Source of the DNA: Rhodococcus sp. OK519
GTDB lineage: Bacteria > Actinomycetota > Actinomycetes > Mycobacteriales > Mycobacteriaceae
Assembly: GCF_003051005.1 (NCBI RefSeq)
Contig: NZ_QAOW01000005.1
Location: forward strand, 62,001-126,000
Direction of reading: 5' to 3'
DNA: 64,000 nucleotides
Below the pieces are notes generated by a model that ran no database searches, was not told the origin of the DNA, and saw only the letters and a list, made by a program, of their open reading frames with translations. Of the stretch, positions 35,164-45,282 are shown in pieces (position 1 is the first letter of the stretch; each line of letters starts with the position of its first letter). A program made the translations under genes and the position numbers.

Positions 35164-37989
35164 ATGGCCACCACCGAACCCGTCCCCGGCCGGACGGGCG
35201 AGTCTGCAGCTTCGGACACCCGACCGGCGTGGCACGGCCGGAACGCGGATGCCGTCGTGTCGGCGCTTGCGTCCGATTCTCGTTCCGGACTGAGTGGTGA
35301 CGATGCCGCCGCGAGGCGGGAACGGTACGGCGTCAACGAGATCGCCGCCGAACCGCCGCCGTCGATCTGGGCGGTCGCGAGCCTGCAGCTGAAGGATCCG
35401 ATGAACCTGATGCTGGTCGCCGTCGTGATCATCAGTCTGGTCATCGGGGAGATCTCGACGGCTCTCGTGGTCGCGGTCCTGGTGGTGGTGAACATCGTCC
35501 TGGGCACGCAGCAGGAACTGAAGGCGCGCGCGAGTGTCGACGCGCTCGCGAAGATGCAGACACCGCAGACCCGGGTGATCCGAGACGGCGCGTTGATCCA
35601 GATTCCCGCAACCGATCTCGTCCCCGGCGACATCGTCGAGCTCGAGGCCGGCGACCTGGTTCCCGCGGACGGTCGCCTCCTGCGTTCGGCCACTCTGGAG
35701 ACCCAGGAGGCCGCACTGACCGGTGAGAGCGCGCCGGTCGCGAAGGATCCGCAGGCTCTCGAGTCGGTGGACGTTTCGCTGGGCGACCGCAGCAACATGG
35801 TGTTTCAGACCACCTCGGTCACTCGGGGGACCGCGACGATGGTGGTGACCGAGACCGGGATGCGCACCGAGATGGGCCGGATCGCGTCCATGCTCTCCGC
35901 GATCGCGCCGAGTACGTCACCGCTGCAACGGGAACTGCATTCGCTGACCAAGGTGCTCGGGGTCATCGCGTGGACCGCGGTGGCAATCATCGTCGTCATC
36001 GGGGTGCTGCGGGGGCAGAGCCTCACCACGGTGATGTTGCTCGGTATCTCGATGGGGGTCTCCGCGATACCTACCGGCTTGCCGACCTTCGTGCAGGCGA
36101 TGTTGGCCTACGGGGCCCGGCAATTGGCCGATGCCAAGGCGATCGTCAAGAACCTCAGCGACGTCGAGACTCTCGGTGCGACCAGCGCGATCAACTCCGA
36201 CAAGACCGGCACCCTGACGATGAACCAGATGACGGTGCGGTCGCTGTACTTCCACGGCCGGTGGTTCGAGGTGGACGGTGAGGGCTACGGCAAGTCCGGC
36301 ACCATCCGACACGTCGCGGGGGAGGACGTCCCCGACTTCACCCTTCTGGCGTACGGATTGTGCCTCGACAGCGACGCCACCGTCTCCGACGGCGGTGAGG
36401 TGGTCGGTGACCCGACGGAGGCCGCCCTGGTGGTGCTCGCGGCCAAGATGGGAGTCGACGCCCCACTCACTCGTCGTACCTACCCGCGCGTGGCCGAGGT
36501 GCCGTTCGATTCCGCCTACAAGTTCATGGCGACGTTCCACCGCCTCCCCGTCGACGGCACGACCCGGTTCGTCGAGTTGGTCAAGGGTGGTCCGGACGTG
36601 GTCCTGGAGAGGTGCCGGTCGGCCTTCCGCCCCGGCAGGGACGAGGTGCCGCTGGACGACATCCGTGACGAGATCGTGGCGGCCAACCGGGTGATGTCGG
36701 AGAAGGGACTTCGCGTGCTGGCGTTCGCGACTCGGATCCTCGACAGCGACGAACCAGCGGTAACGGACGATCCGATGGCCTTCGTCGACGATCTCACGTT
36801 CGTCGGGATGGTCGGCATCATCGACCCGCTGCGGCCGGAAGCGATCGCCGCCGTGCACACCGCGCATGCCGCGGGCATCGAGGTCCGGATGATCACCGGC
36901 GATCATGCGATCACCGCGGCCGCGATCGGTGCCGAACTGGATCTCGGACCGGGCGCGGTCAGCGGGGCCGAACTCGCGGGCATGACCGACGAGGCGCTCG
37001 CCGCGGCGCTACCGGGACTGCACGTCTTCGGCCGTGTCACCCCCGAGGACAAACTGCGCCTGGCCGATGTCATGCAGCGCGGCGGCGCAATCGTCGCGAT
37101 GACCGGCGATGCGGTGAACGATGCTGCCGCGCTGAAGAAGGCCGACATCGGTGTGGCGATGGGTTCGGGGAGCGAGGTGACCAAGCAGGCCGGCCGGATC
37201 ATCCTCACCGACGACAACTTCGGAACGCTGGTCACCGCGATCCACCTGGGCCGCAGCATCTACGACAAGATCGTCGCCTACATCCGCTACCAGATGGCGA
37301 AGCTGTTCTCCCTCGTGCTGCTGTTCCTCGTCGCGAGCGTGTTCGACATCAACGACGGGGTCGCGCTCACGCCACTGATGGTGGTGTTCCAGCACTTCTT
37401 CATCACCCTGTTCCCGGTGATCGTCATCATGCGGGACCCGCCGCCGCCCAACCTGATGGACAAGCCGCCCCGCGATCCGAAACAGCCGATCGCCAACCGG
37501 ACGTCGTTCGTCCAGTGGTTCGCCTACGGCGTCCTGCAGTTCGCGGTGGCTCTCGCGGTGCTGTTGCTGGCTCCGGGCACGATGAGTCCGACGGAACCGA
37601 ACGTGCCGATGACGATGGCCTTCGTCGTCCTGTCCTTCGGCTCGGTTCTCGCCGGGCTGGTCATGCGGCGCGACCCGGAATCCGGTCTCGTTTCACCCAT
37701 CCTCGGCGCGCTCGAGATCCTGTCGATTCCCACGGTCGTCACGGTGCTCGCGGTCGAACTCGGCTTTCTTCAGGACCTCCTCACGACAACGTCCCTGACC
37801 GGGGGACAGTGGCTCGCGTGCCTCGGCTCGTCGCTGATCGTCCCGGTCGTGATCGAGGCGGAGAAGGCGCTGCGACGGCGGCGTCGCCGGAGAGCGTGGC
37901 CGGCACCACCGATTCCCGCGACGGTCGCCGTCGACCCGCAGCGTGCCCGCGCACGCCGACCCGATCGTCGATCCGGTGCATCGATCTGA
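35164..37989 (+). CDS. P-type ATPase with altered ion site, 941 aa
   Basis: A P2-like ATPase: the actuator loop is LTGESAP (about 186), the phosphorylation site is SDKTGTLTMNQ with Asp346, and the nucleotide/phosphatase motifs are VGDPTEAALV, TGDAVNDAAAL. About ten membrane segments are visible. The ion-site motifs differ from Ca2+ pumps: the M4 PEGLP is PTGLP (Thr304), and the M6 N-x-x-T-D-x-x-P block is FQHFFITLFP. The hinge motif is TGDAVNDAAAL in place of TGDGVNDAPAL. The ion therefore cannot be predicted, though export or uptake of a monovalent ion is possible. The C-terminus is a basic tail with an Arg stretch. Confidence 0.85.
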   Translation: MATTEPVPGRTGESAASDTRPAWHGRNADAVVSALASDSRSGLSGDDAAARRERYGVNEIAAEPPPSIWAVASLQLKDPMNLMLVAVVIISLVIGEISTALVVAVLVVVNIVLGTQQELKARASVDALAKMQTPQTRVIRDGALIQIPATDLVPGDIVELEAGDLVPADGRLLRSATLETQEAALTGESAPVAKDPQALESVDVSLGDRSNMVFQTTSVTRGTATMVVTETGMRTEMGRIASMLSAIAPSTSPLQRELHSLTKVLGVIAWTAVAIIVVIGVLRGQSLTTVMLLGISMGVSAIPTGLPTFVQAMLAYGARQLADAKAIVKNLSDVETLGATSAINSDKTGTLTMNQMTVRSLYFHGRWFEVDGEGYGKSGTIRHVAGEDVPDFTLLAYGLCLDSDATVSDGGEVVGDPTEAALVVLAAKMGVDAPLTRRTYPRVAEVPFDSAYKFMATFHRLPVDGTTRFVELVKGGPDVVLERCRSAFRPGRDEVPLDDIRDEIVAANRVMSEKGLRVLAFATRILDSDEPAVTDDPMAFVDDLTFVGMVGIIDPLRPEAIAAVHTAHAAGIEVRMITGDHAITAAAIGAELDLGPGAVSGAELAGMTDEALAAALPGLHVFGRVTPEDKLRLADVMQRGGAIVAMTGDAVNDAAALKKADIGVAMGSGSEVTKQAGRIILTDDNFGTLVTAIHLGRSIYDKIVAYIRYQMAKLFSLVLLFLVASVFDINDGVALTPLMVVFQHFFITLFPVIVIMRDPPPPNLMDKPPRDPKQPIANRTSFVQWFAYGVLQFAVALAVLLLAPGTMSPTEPNVPMTMAFVVLSFGSVLAGLVMRRDPESGLVSPILGALEILSIPTVVTVLAVELGFLQDLLTTTSLTGGQWLACLGSSLIVPVVIEAEKALRRRRRRRAWPAPPIPATVAVDPQRARARRPDRRSGASI

Positions 37990-38034
37990 CCCGAATCCCC
38001 GTGTCAGCGGCCGTCGTCGGACGACAATCCAAGG

Positions 38035-39732
38035 ATGACCTGGACGGAAAGCCTCCGACGGCTGCCCGGCCCGGCGACGGCCCTCGGGTATCGCCGCGAA
38101 TGGTTGCGCACGGACATCGTGGCCGGCCTCGTCCTCACCGCGCTCCTCATCCCTGCCGGGATGGGATACGCCGAGGCTGCCGGTCTGCCCGCGTACGCGG
38201 GCCTGTACGCGACAATCGTCCCGCTCCTCACGTATGCCGTTGTGGGGCCGTCGAAGATCCTCGTGCTGGGGCCGGATTCGTCACTCGCCCCGCTGATTGC
38301 CGCGGCGGTGCTGCCGCTGGCTGCGGTCGGTGATCCGGAGAGTGCCCTCGCCCTGGCGGGTGTCCTCGCGGTTCTGGTCGGGGCGATCCTCATTCTCGGC
38401 GGATTCCTCAACTTGGGCTTCGTCACCGAACTGCTGTCCAAACCGATCCGGCTCGGCTACCTCAATGCGATCGCGCTCATCGTCGTCGTCGGGCAGCTTC
38501 CGAAACTGCTCGGGTTTCCCGTGGAGGCATCCGGTGTCATCGGGGAGACCGTCGAAATCGTCAGGTCGATCTTCACCGGCGCCATCGATCCCGTCGCAAC
38601 TGCGGTGGGCGTCGGCTCACTGGCCGTGATCGTGGCCTTCAGGCTGTGGCTGTCGCGCGTTCCGGGAGTCCTCGTCGCTGTCCTCGGCGCGATCGTACTC
38701 TCGGCAGCGATCGGGCTCGACGACGAGATCGGCATGGTCGGCGCGTTGCCGAAGGGGCTGCCCCTGCCGTCGTTCGGTGGCGTCGACTGGCAGGACGTCG
38801 TCCAGTTGGTCGGTCCGGCTGCCGGCATCGCCCTGATCGCCTTCGCGGACACCGGGGTGCTTTCCCGGACGTTCGCCGCCCGCCGGGGCGAGGATGTGAA
38901 CGGCAGCACAGAGATGAAGGCGATCGGTGCGGCCAACGTGGCGAGCGGACTGTTCGGCGGGTTCCCCATCTCGGCCAGCGGGTCCCGCACCCCGGTGGCC
39001 GAACAGAGCGGAGCCCACACGCAACTGGCGGGGGTGGTCGGCGCGCTCGCGGTCCTGGCGTTCGTGTTGATCGCGCCCGGACTGACGGCGTACCTGCCCG
39101 ACGCCACCCTCGCTGCGGTGGTGATCGTCGCCGCGACGGCGTTGATCGACGTCGACGGAATGGTGCGACTGTGGCAGATGAGCCGGGTGGAAGCAGGGCT
39201 CGCCGTCGCCGCGTTCCTGGGGGTCGCGCTCGTCGGGGTGCTGCAGGGCATCCTGGTCGCGATCGGGCTGTCGTTCGTTGCCGTCGTCGTGCGGGCCTGG
39301 CAGCCGTACCGCACCGAACTGGTCGAGTTGCCCTCCGAGACCGGCTTCCACGACGTCGCCCGGCACCCGGAGGGGCACCGCATCCCGGGACTGGTGCTCA
39401 TTCGGTTCGACGCACCACTCTTCTTCGCGAACGGCGGAATCTTCGACGACTACGTGCGTTCGGTGGTCGCGAAGGAGCAGAACCCGGTCGACTGGGTGGT
39501 GATCGCCGCCGAACCGATCACCGGCCTGGACACCACCGCCGTCGACGAACTGGTCGATCTCGATCGCTACCTCGAGGGCAACGGCATCCGACTGGCGTTC
39601 GCCGAGATGAAGGGGCCGATCAAGGACCGACTCGTCCGATTCGGCCTCGGCGAGCGATTCGATCCCACCCACTTCTATCCGACCATCGACGCGGCGGTGG
39701 ACGCATTCCGGCGTCGCGCGGAAACGAGCTAG
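38035..39732 (+). CDS. SulP-family anion transporter with STAS domain, 565 aa
   Basis: About eleven membrane segments carry the SulP signature AGMGYAEAAGLPAYAGLYATIVP and the conserved FPISASGSRTPVAEQSGAHTQLAG. A C-terminal STAS domain (about 440-565, LVLIRFDAPLFFANGGIF and ITGLDTTAVDELVDL) completes the family architecture. Members move sulfate, bicarbonate or dicarboxylates. It follows the P-type ATPase after 45 bases. The substrate is unknown; the operon with PPK2 is unusual. Confidence 0.92.
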   Translation: MTWTESLRRLPGPATALGYRREWLRTDIVAGLVLTALLIPAGMGYAEAAGLPAYAGLYATIVPLLTYAVVGPSKILVLGPDSSLAPLIAAAVLPLAAVGDPESALALAGVLAVLVGAILILGGFLNLGFVTELLSKPIRLGYLNAIALIVVVGQLPKLLGFPVEASGVIGETVEIVRSIFTGAIDPVATAVGVGSLAVIVAFRLWLSRVPGVLVAVLGAIVLSAAIGLDDEIGMVGALPKGLPLPSFGGVDWQDVVQLVGPAAGIALIAFADTGVLSRTFAARRGEDVNGSTEMKAIGAANVASGLFGGFPISASGSRTPVAEQSGAHTQLAGVVGALAVLAFVLIAPGLTAYLPDATLAAVVIVAATALIDVDGMVRLWQMSRVEAGLAVAAFLGVALVGVLQGILVAIGLSFVAVVVRAWQPYRTELVELPSETGFHDVARHPEGHRIPGLVLIRFDAPLFFANGGIFDDYVRSVVAKEQNPVDWVVIAAEPITGLDTTAVDELVDLDRYLEGNGIRLAFAEMKGPIKDRLVRFGLGERFDPTHFYPTIDAAVDAFRRRAETS

Positions 39733-39740
39733 GGGGCGTC

Positions 39741-41033
39741 GTGGCCGATGGAACGCGCCAGCGCTGGTGGGCACGTTCGGGGTTCGCGGTCGGCGTGTGC
39801 GCTGTGGTTGCTCCGATCGTGTTCGCCGGGCTGCTGAGCACGGTCGCACTCCTCGTCGTTGCGGTGGGCGGTGTCGTCGTGACGGTGGCCGCGGCGTACT
39901 GGTTCCTCAGCAGTCGCGGGGCGGTGCGCGGGTGCTCGGCCGGGCTGGCGGTGCTGGCGCCGGTCGTCGTGCTCGTGCTCTTCGTCCGCGCCGGCCTGCT
40001 GTGGGTGGTGGTGCTCACGTGTGCGCTGCTCGCCGTCGCAATCTTCTGCGCGCACCGGGCACTCGCCGCCGCGAGCACGACGCCGCCGGCGCCCGAGATC
40101 CCGGCGCGGCCGCCTCGTCGACCGTTTCTCGTGATGAATCCCCACTCGGGTGGCGGCAAGGTCGCGAAGTTCGACCTGCATCGCAAGGCAGAGGCGCTCG
40201 GTGCCGAGGTCGTCCTGCTCGACGGCCCGGAGACGATCGATGTCGTCGCGCTGGCGCGAGACGCGGTCGCACGCGGCGCGGACCTGCTCGGTGTGGCCGG
40301 CGGCGACGGCACTCAGGCCTTGGTCGCCGCGGTCGCGGCCGAGCACGGCCTGCCGTTCCTCGTGATCAGTGCGGGAACGCGTAACCATTTCGCACTCGAT
40401 CTCGGCCTGGACCGCGATGATCCCGCCACGTGCCTGGGCGCGCTGCGCGACGGCGTCGACGTGTGGGTCGACCTCGGCATGATGAACGACCGCCCGTTCG
40501 TCAACAACGCCTCGTTCGGCGTCTACGCAGAACTGGTCCAGAGCCCGGCCTACCGCGACGACAAGACGGGCACCGTTCTGCAGATGCTCCCCGACCTATT
40601 GGGCGCACAACGGGATTCGGGTCTGGTCGTCACGATCGACGGCGTCACGGTGCGGGGCCCGCAGGCCGTACTGGTCAGCAACGGCCCGTATCGGACGTCG
40701 GACCTCGTGGGCCTCGGCAGACGCGAGCGGCTGGACGCCGGGGTACTCGGGGTGGTGACGGTGTCGGTGAACAGTGCCCGTCAGGCCGTCGGGCTGCTGC
40801 AGGGCGGACATGCTCGGGGCCTCACGACGTCGCGGACCACAGAAGTCGTCGTCGATTCGGTTCGACCGCTGATCCCCGTCGGCGTCGACGGCGAATCCCT
40901 GATGGTCGAGACCCCGGTGCGATGCACGGTCATGCCCGCGGCCCTGCGGGTCCGTGTCCCACGGGTGCGTCCGGACCTACGCGCGCCGCAGCAGGGACTC
41001 GACCTGGCACGTCTCTACCGGCTGGCCCGCTGA
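39741..41033 (+). CDS. membrane-anchored diacylglycerol-kinase-like protein, 430 aa
   Basis: Three or four N-terminal membrane helices (to about 110) precede a DAGK/YegS-type catalytic domain with MNPHSGGGK, GVAGGDGTQALVA (GGDGT nucleotide motif), VISAGTRNHFALDLG and NNASFGVYAELV. Such enzymes phosphorylate diacylglycerol, sphingosine or similar lipids. The GTG at 39741 has AGGGGG at 39731-39736 and is 8 bases after the SulP stop; a far longer open frame upstream overlaps that gene and is rejected. Confidence 0.85.
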   Translation: MADGTRQRWWARSGFAVGVCAVVAPIVFAGLLSTVALLVVAVGGVVVTVAAAYWFLSSRGAVRGCSAGLAVLAPVVVLVLFVRAGLLWVVVLTCALLAVAIFCAHRALAAASTTPPAPEIPARPPRRPFLVMNPHSGGGKVAKFDLHRKAEALGAEVVLLDGPETIDVVALARDAVARGADLLGVAGGDGTQALVAAVAAEHGLPFLVISAGTRNHFALDLGLDRDDPATCLGALRDGVDVWVDLGMMNDRPFVNNASFGVYAELVQSPAYRDDKTGTVLQMLPDLLGAQRDSGLVVTIDGVTVRGPQAVLVSNGPYRTSDLVGLGRRERLDAGVLGVVTVSVNSARQAVGLLQGGHARGLTTSRTTEVVVDSVRPLIPVGVDGESLMVETPVRCTVMPAALRVRVPRVRPDLRAPQQGLDLARLYRLAR

Positions 41034-41102
41034 CCCGCCTCGCTCGGGACTCGGCAGACCGGGTGCGTCGGGGGTCGCGGCCGGTCGGTCTACGCTGGAT
41101 GC

Positions 41103-41960
41103 ATGTCTGTTCGCACCGCGCTCGTTCCCGGAACCGTCTCGCCCGTCCTCGATGTCCCCAAGAGCATCGAGCGTCCCGAGTACGTGTGGAAGGCGACGGC
41201 CCGTGAGGGCAAGGAGCCGTGGGTGCAGACACCCGAGACCATCGAGAAGATGCGGGTGGCGAGCAAGATCGCCGCGCGGGCACTGCAGGAGGCCGGCAAG
41301 GCCGTCGCGCCGGGCGTCACCACCGACGAGCTGGACCGCATCGCGCACGAGTACATGTGCGATCACGGGGCCTACCCATCGACGCTCGGCTACCGCGGCT
41401 TCCCGAAGTCGTGCTGCACGTCCCTCAACGAGGTGATCTGCCACGGCATCCCCGACTCGACCGTGATCCAGGACGGTGACATCGTGAACATCGACGTCAC
41501 CGCCTACATCGACGGCGTCCACGGCGACACCAACGCGACGTTCCTCGCCGGCGACGTGTCCGAGGAGAACCGCCTGCTGGTCGAGCGCACCCACGAGGCG
41601 ACGATGCGCGCGATCAAGGCCGTCAAGCCGGGCCGCGAACTCAACGTCATCGGCCGCGTCATCGAGTCGTACGCCAACCGCTTCGGTTACGGCGTGGTGC
41701 GCGACTTCACCGGCCACGGCATCGGCGAGACCTTCCACAACGGCCTGGTGATCCTGCACTACGACCAGCCTGACGTCGACACCGTCATCGAGCCCGGCAT
41801 GGTGTTCACGATCGAGCCGATGATCAACCTCGGCACTGTCGACTACGACATCTGGGAGGACGGCTGGACCGTCGTCACCAAGGACCGCAAGTGGACCGCC
41901 CAGTTCGAGCACACCATCGTCGTCACCGACGAGGGCAACGAGATCCTCACCCTGCCGTGA
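41103..41960 (+). CDS. map: methionine aminopeptidase, type I, 285 aa
   Basis: MetAP removes the initiator Met from nascent proteins with two metal ions. The N-terminal extension (about 45 residues) is typical of actinobacterial MapB (Rv2861c). The metal ligands are in [25 protein letters not shown] and TIEPMINLG and FEHTIVVT. The ATG at 41103 lacks a clear SD and may be near-leaderless. Its stop overlaps the cobQ start by 4 bases. Confidence 0.96.
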   Translation: MSVRTALVPGTVSPVLDVPKSIERPEYVWKATAREGKEPWVQTPETIEKMRVASKIAARALQEAGKAVAPGVTTDELDRIAHEYMCDHGAYPSTLGYRGFPKSCCTSLNEVICHGIPDSTVIQDGDIVNIDVTAYIDGVHGDTNATFLAGDVSEENRLLVERTHEATMRAIKAVKPGRELNVIGRVIESYANRFGYGVVRDFTGHGIGETFHNGLVILHYDQPDVDTVIEPGMVFTIEPMINLGTVDYDIWEDGWTVVTKDRKWTAQFEHTIVVTDEGNEILTLP

Positions 41961-43489
41961 CGGCGGCGCTGAGCGGCGCACTACTGGTCGCCGGCACCAC
42001 GTCCGACGCCGGTAAGAGCGTCCTCGTCGCCGGGCTGTGCCGGATGCTGGCGCGGCGCGGGGTGCGGGTGGCGCCGTTCAAGGCGCAGAACATGTCCAAC
42101 AACTCGGTCGTCACGCTCGACGGTGGGGAGATCGGACGGGCGCAGGCGCTGCAGGCGCGGGCCTGTGGGCTCGAGCCGAGCGTCCGGTTCAACCCGGTGC
42201 TGCTCAAGCCGGGCGGTGACCGGACGTCGCAGCTCGTGGTCCGTGGCAAGGCCGTCACCACCGTCGGCGCGCGTGACTACATCACCCACCGGGAGTGGCT
42301 GCGCGAGATCGTCGCCGATGAGTTGGCCGGGCTGCGCGGCGAATTCGACGTCGTGATCTGCGAGGGCGCCGGCTCGCCCGCCGAGATCAATCTGCGGGCC
42401 ACCGATCTGGCGAACATGGGGCTGGCGCAGGCCGCGCAGCTGCCGGTGATCATCGTCGGTGACATCGACCGCGGGGGAGTGCTCGCGCACCTGTTCGGCA
42501 CCGTCGCCGTGCTCTCGCCCGAGGACCAGGCGCTGATAGCCGGTTTCGTGATCAACAAGTTCCGCGGCGACGTGAGCCTCCTCGAACCCGGACTCGAGCA
42601 ACTGAGGGCCCTCAGCGGGCGCCCCACCCTGGGCGTGATTCCGTTCGCCGAGGGGCTGTGGCTCGACGCCGAGGACTCGCTCGGGGTCGTCGGCGACGCC
42701 CCGGTCGGCCGGCCGGCCGCGCCGATCGGTGACGAGTGGCTGCGCGTCGCCGCGATCCGGCTGCCCCGCATCTCCAATTCGACCGACGTCGAGGCGCTCG
42801 CGTGCGAGCCCGGAGTCTCGGTGCACTGGGTGAGCGAACCGTCGCGGCTGGCCGATGCCGACCTCGTCGTGGTGCCCGGCAGCAAGTCGACGGTCACCGA
42901 CCTGGAGTGGTTGCGGCGCAGTGGTATCGGCGATGCTCTCGTCCGTCGCGCGGACGCGGGCGGGGCGATCCTGGGCATCTGCGGCGGCTACCAGATGCTC
43001 GGCGCCGTCATCGACGACGGTGTCGAATCCGGCGCCGGTAGCGTCCCCGGGCTGGGCCTGCTCGACCTCGAGATCGAGTTCGCCGCCGACAAGGTGCTCG
43101 CGCAGGTGGACGGTGATGCGGACGGAGTTGCCGTGCGGGGCTACGAGATCCATCACGGACGGGTGCGCCGCAACGGCGACGCCGCGCTCCTGACCGCCGC
43201 CGGTGGTACGAAGGAAGGCAGCGTGCGCGGCAGCGTGCGCGGCACCCACTGGCACGGACTGCTCGAGAACGACGAGTTCCGGCGACGGTTCCTCGCCGAG
43301 GTCGCCGCGGCTGCGGGACGGACCGGCTACTCGGTAGCCCCGGACACCGACGTCGCGAAGGTGCGGGAGGCGCAGCTGGATCTGCTGGCGGACCTCGTCG
43401 AACAGCACCTCGACGTCGCCGCGCTCGACGCACTGCTGGGAGGCGGCGCACCGAGCGGGTTGCCGACGATCAGATCGTCGCTCGCCTGA
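41957..43489 (+). CDS. cobQ: adenosylcobyric acid synthase CobQ, 510 aa
   Basis: CobQ amidates adenosylcobyrinate a,c-diamide at four sites using ATP and glutamine. The N-terminal P-loop is [15 protein letters not shown] and the following [22 protein letters not shown] and [14 protein letters not shown] are family blocks. The C-terminal class I glutaminase has the Cys in [11 protein letters not shown] and His in [11 protein letters not shown]. The GTG at 41957 overlaps map. Part of the window's B12 set with cobO, cobB and the chelatase. Confidence 0.95.
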   Translation: MTAALSGALLVAGTTSDAGKSVLVAGLCRMLARRGVRVAPFKAQNMSNNSVVTLDGGEIGRAQALQARACGLEPSVRFNPVLLKPGGDRTSQLVVRGKAVTTVGARDYITHREWLREIVADELAGLRGEFDVVICEGAGSPAEINLRATDLANMGLAQAAQLPVIIVGDIDRGGVLAHLFGTVAVLSPEDQALIAGFVINKFRGDVSLLEPGLEQLRALSGRPTLGVIPFAEGLWLDAEDSLGVVGDAPVGRPAAPIGDEWLRVAAIRLPRISNSTDVEALACEPGVSVHWVSEPSRLADADLVVVPGSKSTVTDLEWLRRSGIGDALVRRADAGGAILGICGGYQMLGAVIDDGVESGAGSVPGLGLLDLEIEFAADKVLAQVDGDADGVAVRGYEIHHGRVRRNGDAALLTAAGGTKEGSVRGSVRGTHWHGLLENDEFRRRFLAEVAAAAGRTGYSVAPDTDVAKVREAQLDLLADLVEQHLDVAALDALLGGGAPSGLPTIRSSLA

Positions 43490-43517
43490 GGGCCCCACAC
43501 ACCGGCTCTTCGCCCGT

Positions 43518-45008
43518 TTACGTGCGTTGATACCGAGGTAGGAGTATCGCCGCAATGACGGCGACAACACTGGCACCCAGTGCGGTCGCCGTGGCCCAGA
43601 TGTATCCCGACGCCGACGGCACGCTCAGCGCGGAGCCCGGGACGGGTGAGATGTTGTGCGCCAGAATCATTCCCACCACTGCGGCAGACGTCGCCAGGCC
43701 GATGATGCGCATGAGCGCGTTGAGGCCGTTGGCTTCCCCGGTTTGTTCGACAGGCGTGGCTTCCATGATCAGGGTGGGCAAAGTGGCGTAGGTAATTCCG
43801 ACGGAGGCGCCGACGAGGCACGTTATGCCCACCAAATAGACCGTCGGGAACTCCCATTCGACGGCGAGCGCGATCAACATTGCGGACAAAGCGATGAACA
43901 ACAGGCTGCCGGCGGACACGAGAGTGCGCCGCGCCCCCAGCGATGTGACCATTCGTGCACCGACATTCGAGGACACGAATGCCACCAGTCCTGAGGGGGC
44001 CATGAGCAGTCCTGCCGTCAGCATCGAGGCCCCCAAGCCGTGTGGGGTGGACGTCGGAGCCATCAGCATCTGGATCGGGGCCAGTTCCATTCCGTAAAAC
44101 GCGAACCCTGACATGAGACCGGCAACATTCGCCAGCACAATGACGCGGCGCGACGCGATCCGCAGGTCGAGAAGCGGATTCCTCCGTCGACGTTCATAGG
44201 CCACCCAGCCGAGGAAGGTGAGGACCGACAGCCCGAACAGCGACAGGGTGATCGGCCTCGTCCAACCCCAATCGAGACCCTTGCTCAGCGGAAGCAGCAG
44301 CAACACCAGGACTGTGCCGAGGCCCAGCGCGCCGATCAGATCGAAGCGGCCACCGGTGCGGATGCGGCTGGGCACTATCAGGGCGTGGATGCCGACGAAG
44401 CAGGCCACCGACCCGGCTGCGGACACCCAGAACAAGGCACGCCAGCCGAAAGTCTCCGCAAGGAAGGCGGCAAACGGAAGACCGAGGGCGCCACCGACGG
44501 CCATGGACGAGCTCATCATTCCGACCGCGGCGCCGAGGCTGGCCGAGGGCACGAATTCACGCATCACGCTGATCCCGACCGAGACGAAAGCGACTCCGAG
44601 GCCCTGCAGTCCACGACCCGCGAGGAAAAGCGGAAGGCTTGGAGAGAGCGCACACACCAACGAGCCCACCCCCACCGACGCGATGCACAAGAGTAGGAGG
44701 CGCCGCTTCCCATACATGTCACCGAGACGGCCCACTATCGGCGTGGCCACTGCTCCGACGGCCATCGTCACCGTCACCGCCCACGATGCGTTCCCCGCAC
44801 TGGTGTCGAGCATTGTCGGCAACATCGGGATCAGTGGGACAATCAGGGTATGCGTCAGGGACATTGCGATCCCTGCTGCGCACAGCACGATTACCCCGAT
44901 ACGGGCCTTCCGGGCGGACTCGCCGCCATCCGCCGAGAATCTTGTTTCCTGGTCAGCTTCGTCACGGGGTAACGACTTCGACTCCGGCGGCTCTACTGCT
45001 CGCTGCAT
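43518..45008 (-). CDS. MFS transporter, DHA2 (14-TM) type, 496 aa
   Basis: A long MFS protein with about 14 membrane segments, motif A GRLGDMYGKRRLLLL, motif C LGLPFAAFLAETFGWRALFW, and the DHA2-type loops. Such proteins are proton-coupled drug exporters. The ATG at 45008 has GAGGAAGAG just upstream. It is convergent with cobQ and transcribed alone; no regulator is adjacent. The substrate is unknown. Confidence 0.85.
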   Translation of the reverse strand: MQRAVEPPESKSLPRDEADQETRFSADGGESARKARIGVIVLCAAGIAMSLTHTLIVPLIPMLPTMLDTSAGNASWAVTVTMAVGAVATPIVGRLGDMYGKRRLLLLCIASVGVGSLVCALSPSLPLFLAGRGLQGLGVAFVSVGISVMREFVPSASLGAAVGMMSSSMAVGGALGLPFAAFLAETFGWRALFWVSAAGSVACFVGIHALIVPSRIRTGGRFDLIGALGLGTVLVLLLLPLSKGLDWGWTRPITLSLFGLSVLTFLGWVAYERRRRNPLLDLRIASRRVIVLANVAGLMSGFAFYGMELAPIQMLMAPTSTPHGLGASMLTAGLLMAPSGLVAFVSSNVGARMVTSLGARRTLVSAGSLLFIALSAMLIALAVEWEFPTVYLVGITCLVGASVGITYATLPTLIMEATPVEQTGEANGLNALMRIIGLATSAAVVGMILAHNISPVPGSALSVPSASGYIWATATALGASVVAVIAAILLPRYQRT

Positions 45009-45225
45009 CTGTGCTCTTCCTCGACCTGCAAGTGTGCCGACATCATGGCGGTATACGTTCTCGATCTCGGCTGGACTTTATGCAGTTCGACCGCAGTGAG
45101 CGCAGATTCAGCTGCGCGACCGCGCTGATCGGACTACTACGACGGAAGCGCACGCGGTGGTTTGGCAGGGTTCTCCCTGATCACAGCGCTGATGGGGGAC
45201 GCCCGGTGTCGTTCGAGGAGCGTGA

Positions 45226-45256
45226 CACCGTCTTCCCGATCAGCGGGAAGACGGTG
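45226..45256 (-). terminator. terminator of the GntR-ABC operon
   Basis: CACCGTCTTCCCG and CGGGAAGACGGTG form a perfect 13-bp stem with an ATCAG loop, 27 bases beyond the permease stop on the minus strand. No T-tract follows. The region 45009-45225 holds the MFS promoter and nothing else I can support. Confidence 0.7.
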
Positions 45257-45282
45257 CGTCGACGGCTGATGCCTGTCCACGA

